Below, in pieces: positions 36,377 to 44,212 of a stretch of DNA of 64,000 nt. The stretch lies in assembly GCA_026932145.1 (NCBI GenBank), contig JAIXKT010000054.1, positions 124,001-188,000 on the forward strand. The letters are read 5' to 3'. The notes beneath the pieces are model-generated. The model was not told the DNA's origin. It searched no databases and saw only the letters and a program-made list of their open reading frames with translations. This DNA comes from Bacteroidia bacterium (GTDB lineage: Bacteria > Bacteroidota > Bacteroidia > J057 > JAIXKT01). The position numbers were made by a program, and so were the translations under genes. The number at the start of each line of letters is the position of its first letter. The stretch's first letter is position 1.

Positions 36377-37237
36377 ATGATTCAAGGCTACCAAAATGTA
36401 TCCGTAATCGGTGCCGGAACTATGGGAAACGGTATTGCACACGTATTTGCCCAATCCGGCTATTCTGTAACACTTATTGACATCAGCCAAGACAGGCTAA
36501 GCGCAGCACTCAGTACAATTTCCGGAAATTTAGACCGGCAGGTAAAAAAAGGAACTATCACCGAAGAAGCTAAAGCTAAGACATTAGCCAATATTAAACC
36601 TGTTACTTCATTACAAGAAGGAGTTTCCAGCAGCAATTTAGTGGTAGAAGCCGCCACTGAAAATATGGAACTAAAACTCAAAATATTCAGAGAAATAGAT
36701 ACCTATGCTCCGGCGAATGCCATTTTAGCTTCCAATACCTCCTCTATCTCAATAACCCAAATTGCTGCCGTAACCAAGCGTAGCCAATCCGTAATCGGAA
36801 TGCACTTTATGAACCCCGTGCCAATGATGAAACTCGTTGAAATCATCAAAGGCTATGATACCAGTGCTTCCTGCTTAGAAACAATATTAACAATAAGCCG
36901 CGACTTAGGAAAAGAACCGGTAGAAGTAAACGACTATCCGGGATTTGTAGCCAATAGAATCTTAATCCCGATGATTAATGAAGCTATTTATACTTTATAT
37001 GAGGGAATTGCTACCAAAGAAGCTATTGATTCGGTAATGAAGTTAGGCATGGCGCACCCAATGGGCCCCTTAGCCTTAGCAGACTTTATCGGCTTAGATG
37101 TAGTTTTAGCTATCTTAAAAGTTTTATACGAAGGTTTTGGAAACCCGAAATTTGCCCCATGTCCCCTATTGGTAAATATGGTTGCAGCAGGCCATTTAGG
37201 TAAAAAAACCGGAAAAGGATTTTATACATACGCCTAA
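36377..37237 (+). CDS. hbd: 3-hydroxybutyryl-CoA dehydrogenase
   Basis: 286 residues, the normal length of a single-function enzyme. The NAD-binding motif GAGTMGNGIAHVFAQSG is at the N-terminus; SNTSSISITQIAA, GMHFMNPVPMMKLVEI (with the catalytic His) and NDYPGFVANRI follow. It interconverts (S)-3-hydroxyacyl-CoA and 3-oxoacyl-CoA and could serve fatty-acid or phenylacetate breakdown. Its (S) stereospecificity makes it an unlikely direct supplier of phaC, which needs the (R) isomer. Confidence 0.93.
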   Translation: MIQGYQNVSVIGAGTMGNGIAHVFAQSGYSVTLIDISQDRLSAALSTISGNLDRQVKKGTITEEAKAKTLANIKPVTSLQEGVSSSNLVVEAATENMELKLKIFREIDTYAPANAILASNTSSISITQIAAVTKRSQSVIGMHFMNPVPMMKLVEIIKGYDTSASCLETILTISRDLGKEPVEVNDYPGFVANRILIPMINEAIYTLYEGIATKEAIDSVMKLGMAHPMGPLALADFIGLDVVLAILKVLYEGFGNPKFAPCPLLVNMVAAGHLGKKTGKGFYTYA

Positions 37238-37282
37238 CCACAGCGAAACAACTTCGTATCAAATTTATAACTTTATCACATA

Positions 37283-37330
37283 ACCCGCTACTGTATTTTT
37301 CAAAATCGGATTACAGTAGCGGGTGTTTTA
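37283..37330 (+). terminator. Rho-independent terminator after hbd
   Basis: 13-bp perfect stem (ACCCGCTACTGTA at 37283-37295 and its complement at 37312-37324), a 16-nt loop and a following GTTTTA tract. Confidence 0.75.
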
Positions 37331-37578
37331 TTTGAATTCAGTTATAATTAAGCTAAGTACACAAAAAAAATTAAATAGTTGATATTTAGGTTGTTATATT
37401 TTAAAATAAATGTTCTTGACACATAACCGAACCCATATTTAAAGATTGATATAGCTTTATTGCTGTATTTTTTGAGTCATGGTAGTGCTTTAGCTGTCGG
37501 TTAGGAATACAAAAAAAGTTATGTAGTTATTTAGGGCTTCAATAACGGTAAAAAAATGGCCTGAAATTGTGTATTAAA
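37331..37578. other. A/T-rich intergenic stretch, nothing identified
   Basis: Between the hbd terminator and the nuoM promoter. Both strands were read; no ORF with a family match, structured RNA or repeat was recognised. Confidence 0.5.
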
Positions 37579-37611
37579 TTTGGACAAGTAGTTGAAATTG
37601 CGCTATCTTTG
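37579..37611 (+). promoter_or_regulatory. Promoter candidate for nuoM (TTTG, 21-nt spacer, TATCTTTG)
   Basis: Both Bacteroidota elements are present: TTTG at 37579-37582 and TAnnTTTG at 37604-37611. The predicted leader to the ATG at 37628 is about 13 nt. The position also shows that a TTG start at 37592 would lie inside the promoter. Confidence 0.6.
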
Positions 37612-37627
37612 GGCGATTTTTACCATC

Positions 37628-39193
37628 ATGGAGAAAGAAACAGCTAGTGCTTTGCTCAATGTCCTTATCTTTTTACCTTTAATAGGTATTCCGGTGCTTT
37701 GGGCAATGAAAGATAAACAGGTTAAATATGCAGCCTTATTCTTTTCAGTAATACCGATGCTATTATCTTGGGTTCTTTATTTTCAGTACCTGAGGTTTAG
37801 TACTGTGGAAGCTGCTACTGACGGGATGGTTCTACAAACAACATGGAATTGGTTTGGTGGCCACTTAGGCCCTGAATGGTACACTCGTTTTGATATTAAA
37901 TTTATGACCGGTGTGGATGGCATTTCCATTTACTTAGTGCTGCTTACTACCCTATTATTTCCTTTATCTATTTGGTTTTCATGGTCTTCGGTACATGAAA
38001 AAGAAAAGCAATACTATATGTTGTTGCTTTTGCTGTTCTGTGGAGTATTAGGTGTATTTGTATCCTTAGACTTGATTTTATTCTATCTGTTTTTTGAACT
38101 TGGTTTAATACCAATGTATTTATTGATAGGGATTTGGGGGGGTAAAAACCGAATTTACGCAGCGGTAAAGTTCTTTTTATATACACTGGTTGGTTCTTTA
38201 ATGATGTTAGTTGCTATTTTATACATTGGCAACTTAGCCGCTCAAGATAATGCGGGGATTTTTACTACGGATTTTTATAAGTTAATCAATCTCAAGATAC
38301 CTTCGGATATTCAGTCGTGGTTGTTTTTAGGTTTTGCATTGAGTTTTGCCATTAAAGTGCCTTTATTTCCGTTACACACTTGGTTACCGGATGCGCACGT
38401 TCAGGCTCCAACCTCCGGATCTGTTATTTTGGCGGGGGTACTTTTAAAGATGGGTACTTATGGCTTAGTCCGGTTTTGTTTACCCTTTTTCCCACAAGCA
38501 TCAGTTATGTTTGCTCCTTACTTATGTACGTTAGGGGTAATCGGTATTATCTACGGAGCAATGGTTTCCATGGTTCAAACGGATATTAAGAAACTGATAG
38601 CCTACTCTTCGGTAGCACACATGGGATTCATTATTTTAGGAATTTTTTCGATGAACCCGGACGCAATGAGCGGAGCTGTTTTGCAAATGGTCAATCACGG
38701 TATTTCCACCGGCGCATTATTCCTCATTATCGGGATGATTTATGACCGTCGCCATACACGCGAAATCAAAGATTTTCAAGGACTTGCAAAGCAAATACCT
38801 ATATTTACACTGTTTTTTATGATTGCTACATTATCATCAATCGGCTTGCCGGGCCTTAATGGCTTTGTAGGAGAATTTTTGGTGCTAATCGGCTCATTCC
38901 AATCTACATTTATCGGTAAATCTTTTGCCATAATTTCTGCAACGGGAGTTATTATCGCTGCAATTTATATGCTCTGGATGTTTAGACGAGTGATGTTCGG
39001 CGAATTAGATAAACAAGAAAACAAAGAATTAACAGATTTAACGCGCAATGAAGTATTGATACTCATGCCGTTAGTTATATTGATGTTTGTAATTGGGTTT
39101 CATGCAACCCCATTTTTACAAGAAATCGGAAAGTCTTCCGATAGAATCGTGGACTTTGTTGTTAATATTAACCAACAAATAACCATGAAATAA
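37628..39193 (+). CDS. nuoM: NADH-quinone oxidoreductase subunit M
   Basis: 521 residues from the ATG at 37628, which is favoured by the promoter position. About 14 membrane segments. Antiporter-like proton-channel residues of complex I are visible: the glutamate in FFELGLIPMYLLIG and the lysine in AIKVPLFPLHTWLPDAHVQA, followed by KKLIAYSSVAHMGF. Presumably part of the proton-pumping arm. No other nuo gene lies nearby, so the complex I genes are not in one cluster here; an Mrp-type antiporter subunit is less likely given the NuoM-type signature. Confidence 0.9.
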   Translation: MEKETASALLNVLIFLPLIGIPVLWAMKDKQVKYAALFFSVIPMLLSWVLYFQYLRFSTVEAATDGMVLQTTWNWFGGHLGPEWYTRFDIKFMTGVDGISIYLVLLTTLLFPLSIWFSWSSVHEKEKQYYMLLLLLFCGVLGVFVSLDLILFYLFFELGLIPMYLLIGIWGGKNRIYAAVKFFLYTLVGSLMMLVAILYIGNLAAQDNAGIFTTDFYKLINLKIPSDIQSWLFLGFALSFAIKVPLFPLHTWLPDAHVQAPTSGSVILAGVLLKMGTYGLVRFCLPFFPQASVMFAPYLCTLGVIGIIYGAMVSMVQTDIKKLIAYSSVAHMGFIILGIFSMNPDAMSGAVLQMVNHGISTGALFLIIGMIYDRRHTREIKDFQGLAKQIPIFTLFFMIATLSSIGLPGLNGFVGEFLVLIGSFQSTFIGKSFAIISATGVIIAAIYMLWMFRRVMFGELDKQENKELTDLTRNEVLILMPLVILMFVIGFHATPFLQEIGKSSDRIVDFVVNINQQITMK

Positions 39194-39209
39194 GCGTTAA
39201 ATCCTTTCA

Positions 39210-39551
39210 ATGAAAGCTTTTTTAATAGCGTTAATATTATCATTACTACTGGGTTGGGTCTTGCCGTTTTGGGGTACGGCAATAATAGCTTTTCTGGTAT
39301 TTTTGATGCTGGGTAGTAGTGCAGTGTTTCGGGATTACCTGTGGGCGACTTTAACGGGAATACTTGTCTGGGGATTGCCGGCAACCTATCTGTATCTATT
39401 TTCTCAGGGAAAACTTCCTATCCGTATTGCTGAAATGTTTTCACTTCCACACCCTGCGCTTACATTGGCAATAACGATTCTTATCGGCGGAATCATAACC
39501 GGCTTGGCAGGTGCTACAGGTTCAGCAATTAAATCTATGCTACAAAAGTAG
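39210..39551 (+). CDS. Small membrane protein of unknown function
   Basis: 113 residues with about four hydrophobic segments (LIALILSLLLGWVLPFWGTA, FLVFLMLG, TGILVWGLPATYLYLF, ALTLAITILIGGIITGLAGA). The ending with a glycine-rich helix and ATGSAIKSM is reminiscent of small membrane scaffold proteins but no family was recognised. It follows nuoM by 16 nt on the same strand and converges on the restriction-modification gene with 7 nt between stops. Confidence 0.65.
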   Translation: MKAFLIALILSLLLGWVLPFWGTAIIAFLVFLMLGSSAVFRDYLWATLTGILVWGLPATYLYLFSQGKLPIRIAEMFSLPHPALTLAITILIGGIITGLAGATGSAIKSMLQK

Positions 39552-39558
39552 CTGTTTC

Positions 39559-42459
39559 TTATTCTGTCTTTTTCTTTTTGGGTTTCTTCATTTTTTCTTT
39601 GGTGAACAAATCTGCTGTATATTTTTCATATAGTTCAAATAAAAACACCATTCTGTTGGCCTCACTTGTAAACGTTTGCGGTCTATATGCCAAATCAACG
39701 GCTTTATCTAACTCATTATGAGCTTTTACTAAAGCCGGCGGCATTGTGAGTGGGTCGTAAAGGTCGGCAAGTGAACTGTTTGGAAATTGAAGCCTTGTAT
39801 CTAAAACCTTTTGTGCTGCTGTTTCTATGGCTTTAATTTGTTTTTCCGATGGATTTTCTGGCCAAGGATAATTGTTGTAAACAATATCTTTAGAATATCT
39901 GTATCGGCTTTCTAATCTTCCGCAAACAGATTTAACCCAAGCCATATGCATTGCAGACATTAAAATTCCAAAATGAAATAACTCTGCATTAGGTACGGTC
40001 ATACAAGTATCACTTGCAATATTGGTATTGTCAAAAAAAGCCAATGGTATGTATTTGCGGTTTTCAGATGAAACCCTTGGAATTAAAATATATGATTTGC
40101 CAAAATCCCTTATTTCACCAAATAAAGTTGGTTGATTTGCTTTTTCAATAGTTTGTTTTCTAACACTGTCAAGTCTAAATTTTTTAACTGATTCAACGCG
40201 TTTTAATATCTCTGGCATTTGTCTCAATTCATTTGGTTCAGCATCTATAAGCCATAAGCACCAACGTTTTTGCCCATTTAAAAATTCATAAGCTGAAATT
40301 AATGGCTTAATAAATTTCTTTGCTTTGGGTTCTTTTAAAATAAATTCATTTTTCTCTTCGTCAGATAACAGCAAATTACCACCGTCCAAAGGCATATTTC
40401 CAAAACTCATTTTAGGAACATTGCAAAGGGGAGAAGATCTTTTTGTTATTAGAAAATCTTTTGCGTCAACCAAATACGGATTGATGTTTTTTGCCTTTAT
40501 TTCGTGGGCTTCACCTTTTATGTCTTCGTATTCAAAAATTCGTTTTTCGTTAGTGTCAAAATTGGCGAAGCCAACAATAACACAATAAACAGCCGCATTT
40601 CCTTTTGCCTCGTTACTCCATTTAAAAGTGCGGTGTGCAAAATGAATTTTAATATTGTATTTGTTCAGCATTTGTCCCCAAAGAATACTCGTTTGCTCTC
40701 CTTGAACAATGGAATTTGTGGAAACAAAGGCAACTTTAATTTTTGTGTCTTGTATGTATTTTGCTGCTTTGATATACCAACCTGTTACATAGTCTAAAAC
40801 TCCACTCCCGTCTGCATTGTCAAACAACTTTACAATTTGGTCACGCTGACTTTGCTTCATTATTTTAGAACCAATAAAAGGCGGGTTTCCTAAAATATAG
40901 CTGTAGTTTATGTGTTCGGTTTTTCTTGATTCAGGAAAATTTTCATTAGATAAAACTTGGTTTACGTTTTTTGTAATCACATTTACGGTGCCATAAGTAG
41001 CTTGTGGTTCTTGCACAATTTTATAATTCAAATCATCAGTAACAATGTAAGTTACTTCTTGTGTTTTAAGTGTAGTCCAATCTATTTTTAAAGCATCACC
41101 GTGAACAATTTTAGCTGCTTTTTTCAGAGGCAAACGCACAAAGTATTGCCCAAACTCGTTGCTAATTTGCATATTCATTTGGTGGTCAATAAGCCACATG
41201 GCAACTTGCGCGATTTGTGCAGGAAATTCTTCATATTCAATTCCGTGCATCATATCAACGTCAAGCCAAATAATATCTCTTACATCAATTACTCTTTGTC
41301 CTGATTTATTGAGTGCTCTTAAAATTTCAATTTCAAGCAAACGCAATTCTCTGTATGTAATTACAAGGAAGTTTCCGCAACCACACGCAGGGTCAAGAAA
41401 TTTGAGTGTGCTTAGTTTTTTATGAAACTCTCTTAATTTGGGTGCTGAGCCTGCTGAAGTATCAAATTCTTTCCAAAGGTCGTCCAAGAAAAGCGGTTTG
41501 ATAAGTTTTAAAATGTTGGTTTCGCTTGTGTAATGCGCCCCCAAGTTTCTACGTTCTTTTGGGTTCATTACACTTTGAAACATTGAACCAAATATCGCTG
41601 GCGATATTTTACTCCAATCCATATAGCAGCAATTCAATAAAGATTGCCGCATTTTTGTGTCGAAACTTGCCGTAGGCAAGTTTTCTTCAAAAAGTTTTCC
41701 GTTTACATACGGAAAGTCGGCAAGTTGCTCGTCAAGATTTTTAAAACGTTTTTCCTTGGGTGTATTTAATACTTGAAACAACTCTTGCAATTTAGCTGCA
41801 AGGTCGCTTCCGTCTTCGTTCGTGCGTTGTTCAATATATTCTTGAAATTGTTGTTTGTTGAAAATTGTTGTGTCTTCTGCGAACAGTAAAAACAGAATAC
41901 GAACCAAGTAAACTTCTAATGGATGTCCTCTGTAGCCGATTTCTTCAAGTCTGTCGTGAAGTTTACCCATTAACTCCGCTGCTTTAATGTTTGCAGGGTC
42001 TTGCTCTTTGTAAACCTTTTTTTGATAACCTAAAATGTAACCGAAATGCTGAGCATTATTTACAAGGTCGTTGAGTTTAAATTCTACGGTTTTATCTTCA
42101 TCAAGGTCGTAAAGCCTAAAGTTTTCAAAGTCGGAAATAAGAATGTATTTCGGTAACTCGTGTTGTTTTAGTCCGTGTGTATATTCTTTTGCTTGTTGGT
42201 AGGCTTTGTCAAGGTTTTTGCCTCGGCTTTTCATTTCAATTAAAATCGTTCCTTTCCAAAGCAGGTCAATATAGCCGTCCTTGTCGTCAAGTTTTTTTAC
42301 TCTGTGTTCAAAGGTCGAAACACGTTTACTGCTAATGCCAAACACGTTAAAAAACTCAACTAAAAATGGTTTTGCGTCTGCTTCTTCGTTTGAAGTGCCC
42401 GCCCATTCTGTTGAGAATGATAATGCTCTGTCTTTTATTTCGTTCCAGCTTAATGCCAT
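39559..42459 (-). CDS. MmeI-type (type IIL) restriction-modification enzyme
   Basis: 966 residues joining cutting, methylation and recognition in one chain. The N-terminal nuclease site is Asp65-x9-Glu75-x-Lys77 (IDLLWKGTILIEMKSRGK), the same spacing as in MmeI. A helical connector follows to about 300, then NLGAHYTSETNILK. The adenine methyltransferase has motif I FLDPACGCGN at 354-363 and motif IV NPPF at 525-528. The C-terminal ~300 residues should be the target-recognition domain. MmeI relatives methylate one strand of an asymmetric site. All catalytic motifs are intact. No separate specificity or methylase gene is adjacent. Confidence 0.9.
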   Translation of the reverse strand: MALSWNEIKDRALSFSTEWAGTSNEEADAKPFLVEFFNVFGISSKRVSTFEHRVKKLDDKDGYIDLLWKGTILIEMKSRGKNLDKAYQQAKEYTHGLKQHELPKYILISDFENFRLYDLDEDKTVEFKLNDLVNNAQHFGYILGYQKKVYKEQDPANIKAAELMGKLHDRLEEIGYRGHPLEVYLVRILFLLFAEDTTIFNKQQFQEYIEQRTNEDGSDLAAKLQELFQVLNTPKEKRFKNLDEQLADFPYVNGKLFEENLPTASFDTKMRQSLLNCCYMDWSKISPAIFGSMFQSVMNPKERRNLGAHYTSETNILKLIKPLFLDDLWKEFDTSAGSAPKLREFHKKLSTLKFLDPACGCGNFLVITYRELRLLEIEILRALNKSGQRVIDVRDIIWLDVDMMHGIEYEEFPAQIAQVAMWLIDHQMNMQISNEFGQYFVRLPLKKAAKIVHGDALKIDWTTLKTQEVTYIVTDDLNYKIVQEPQATYGTVNVITKNVNQVLSNENFPESRKTEHINYSYILGNPPFIGSKIMKQSQRDQIVKLFDNADGSGVLDYVTGWYIKAAKYIQDTKIKVAFVSTNSIVQGEQTSILWGQMLNKYNIKIHFAHRTFKWSNEAKGNAAVYCVIVGFANFDTNEKRIFEYEDIKGEAHEIKAKNINPYLVDAKDFLITKRSSPLCNVPKMSFGNMPLDGGNLLLSDEEKNEFILKEPKAKKFIKPLISAYEFLNGQKRWCLWLIDAEPNELRQMPEILKRVESVKKFRLDSVRKQTIEKANQPTLFGEIRDFGKSYILIPRVSSENRKYIPLAFFDNTNIASDTCMTVPNAELFHFGILMSAMHMAWVKSVCGRLESRYRYSKDIVYNNYPWPENPSEKQIKAIETAAQKVLDTRLQFPNSSLADLYDPLTMPPALVKAHNELDKAVDLAYRPQTFTSEANRMVFLFELYEKYTADLFTKEKMKKPKKKKTE

Positions 42460-42526
42460 TTACTTTTTAGATAAATTTCTAATAACGCTACCCAATGATA
42501 GTCCGTTCTGATTTTCATTTTAGTAC

Positions 42527-42534
42527 CAAAGATA
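42527..42534 (-). promoter_or_regulatory. Candidate -7 element TATCTTTG for the restriction-modification gene
   Basis: Exact TAnnTTTG match on the minus strand, 67 nt before the ATG at 42459. Confidence 0.4.
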
Positions 42535-42628
42535 ATAAAAAGCTACTTTTCGTTCCTATCTTTTTATCATACTTTCAGAGCTACAAGCTATAATTTTTAG
42601 AAAAAACTAAAAATCATGTATAAATTCT

Positions 42629-42636
42629 TACTTTTG
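42629..42636 (+). promoter_or_regulatory. Candidate -7 element TACTTTTG for paaB-paaC
   Basis: Exact TAnnTTTG match with only 3 nt to the ATG at 42640. If it is the promoter, the upstream ATG at 42616 cannot be used and the transcript would be essentially leaderless. Confidence 0.4.
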
Positions 42637-42639
42637 TAT

Positions 42640-43104
42640 ATGGCTTCATTAGATCCCAGAATTAACCGAGTCTCTTTGTTAGACGATATAGAGCGATTAG
42701 AAGATATGGACCAATGGCAAACCTATGAGGTTTTTCACCAAAAGAGCAGGGGGGATCAGCACACCCACGTTGGCATTATACACGCTCCTTCTCCGGAAAT
42801 GGCTATGGTTTTTGCCAAAGAACAATATGCAAGGCGGCAAAAATGTGTCAATTTATGGGTCGTAAAAACCCAAGACATATACGCTACTGATTATGACGAC
42901 CAATCTCTATTTGAACAAACCTTTGACAAAAGCTATCGAGAAGCCTCCGGCTATAAAGTAAGAGAAACGATTAACCAGTTTAAAAAGGAAAACCAACTGA
43001 ATAAAGCGACCAAGACTTCAGATACATCTGCCAAGACAGATAACCAGCCGGAAAGCACGAACGATAAGAAATTTAAGCTAAAGCCCAAACAACCGAAACC
43101 ATGA
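42640..43104 (+). CDS. paaB: Phenylacetyl-CoA epoxidase subunit PaaB
   Basis: 154 residues from the ATG at 42640 (MASLDPRINRVS); an ATG at 42616 would add eight hydrophobic residues atypical of the family. PaaB features are TYEVFHQKSRGDQHTHVGIIHA and QKCVNLWVV. PaaB bridges the PaaA-PaaC oxygenase complex that epoxidises the aromatic ring of phenylacetyl-CoA. The C-terminal ~45 residues are a low-complexity Lys/Thr/Gln tail. Its stop overlaps the paaC start by ATGA. PaaA, D and E are absent from the window. Confidence 0.82.
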   Translation: MASLDPRINRVSLLDDIERLEDMDQWQTYEVFHQKSRGDQHTHVGIIHAPSPEMAMVFAKEQYARRQKCVNLWVVKTQDIYATDYDDQSLFEQTFDKSYREASGYKVRETINQFKKENQLNKATKTSDTSAKTDNQPESTNDKKFKLKPKQPKP

Positions 43105-43859
43105 TAACACCCGAACTTAGCCGACTAATAATTCAATTTGCTGATGACGATTTATTTATGGGGCATCGTAATTCTGAATGGACTGGCTTAGGCCCGATTT
43201 TAGAAGAAGACATCGCTTTTTCTTCAATGGCACAAGACCAGTTAGGCCATGCGCTTGCATGGTTCACATGGCTTCACGAAGAATCAGGATTTGAAAATCC
43301 AGACATCATGGCCTTTGCCCGAAACCCTACCGAATACCAATGCTGCCACCTAACCCAGTTTTATACAGACAAATACGAAGATGCTCTAATAAGACAATTT
43401 TTGTATGACTACGGAAAAATAATTTGGTTAGAAGCAGTACAAAAAATACAAAACCCCGCAATAGCCGGAATTGCATCCAGAATCCTGAAAGAAATGAAAT
43501 ACCATTTACTGCATGCAAATACTTGGATACTTCAATTAGGAAAAGCCAATACCGAAAGTAACGAACGGCTGCAACACGCTATTAATCAAATATACCCAAA
43601 AGCATATAGCTTATTTGAACCCACAGAATACATTAATCAGCTCTGCTCCATGAACATATTGCCCGCTCTAAAAGAACTAACCGAACGCTGGCAACACGCA
43701 ACCCAAAAAATAATCACCCAAGCTAATTTAACCATCCCTAAGCACCTATCAATAGAAGAACATTACGGAGGCAGATCAGGAAATCACACCAAAGACTTTT
43801 ACCAACTAATAGAGGAAATGACAGAAGTATTTCGCTTAGAGCCTAATGCAAAGTGGTAA
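43101..43859 (+). CDS. paaC: Phenylacetyl-CoA epoxidase subunit PaaC
   Basis: 252 residues, ferritin-like fold. Typical motifs are FADDDLFMGHRNSEWTGLGP, EEDIAFSSMAQDQLGHAL and LLHANTWILQLG; the family has lost the metal site that PaaA keeps and serves as a structural partner. It is translationally coupled to paaB. A strong terminator follows, so the transcript ends after these two genes. Confidence 0.9.
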   Translation: MITPELSRLIIQFADDDLFMGHRNSEWTGLGPILEEDIAFSSMAQDQLGHALAWFTWLHEESGFENPDIMAFARNPTEYQCCHLTQFYTDKYEDALIRQFLYDYGKIIWLEAVQKIQNPAIAGIASRILKEMKYHLLHANTWILQLGKANTESNERLQHAINQIYPKAYSLFEPTEYINQLCSMNILPALKELTERWQHATQKIITQANLTIPKHLSIEEHYGGRSGNHTKDFYQLIEEMTEVFRLEPNAKW

Positions 43860-43937
43860 AAATGCCGCTTACAACTCCCGAAAGGATATAAACCATAGTT
43901 TCGCTGATAAACGTAGCTGTGCCTGTTCCTGATTTGT

Positions 43938-43982
43938 AATAAGTTATCTATGGCTATTTTAGCCATAGATAACTTATTTTTG
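43938..43982 (+). terminator. Rho-independent terminator after paaC
   Basis: 19-bp perfect stem (43938-43956 with 43960-43978), a 3-nt loop and a TTTTTGCGTTTT-like tract directly after it. Confidence 0.85.
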
Positions 43983-44212
43983 CGTTTTGGTAATGAAGTT
44001 AAATAACTGTTATATTGGCTTGACAGTAAAACAATAGCGTTATTTTTTCTTACTTTTTTTATTATTCATTCTGAACCGTAGCCAACGATTCTTAGTAACT
44101 TAGCAATCTAAAATATAGGTATTATTTCAATTTATCCTAATTTAAACATCCAAAGTATTACGTGCTTTAAGTTTTCACTATCAGAATATTTTTTTAAAAT
44201 TTTATTAACGCT
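43983..44212. other. A/T-rich intergenic stretch, nothing identified
   Basis: Leader region of the TPR-protein gene at 44213. No exact TAnnTTTG element was found close to the start, and no ORF, repeat or structured RNA was recognised. Confidence 0.45.

Noticed and set aside
37592-37627. TTG start 12 codons upstream of nuoM
   Set aside because: It would place the start inside the TTTG/TATCTTTG promoter; the ATG at 37628 gives a normal N-terminus.
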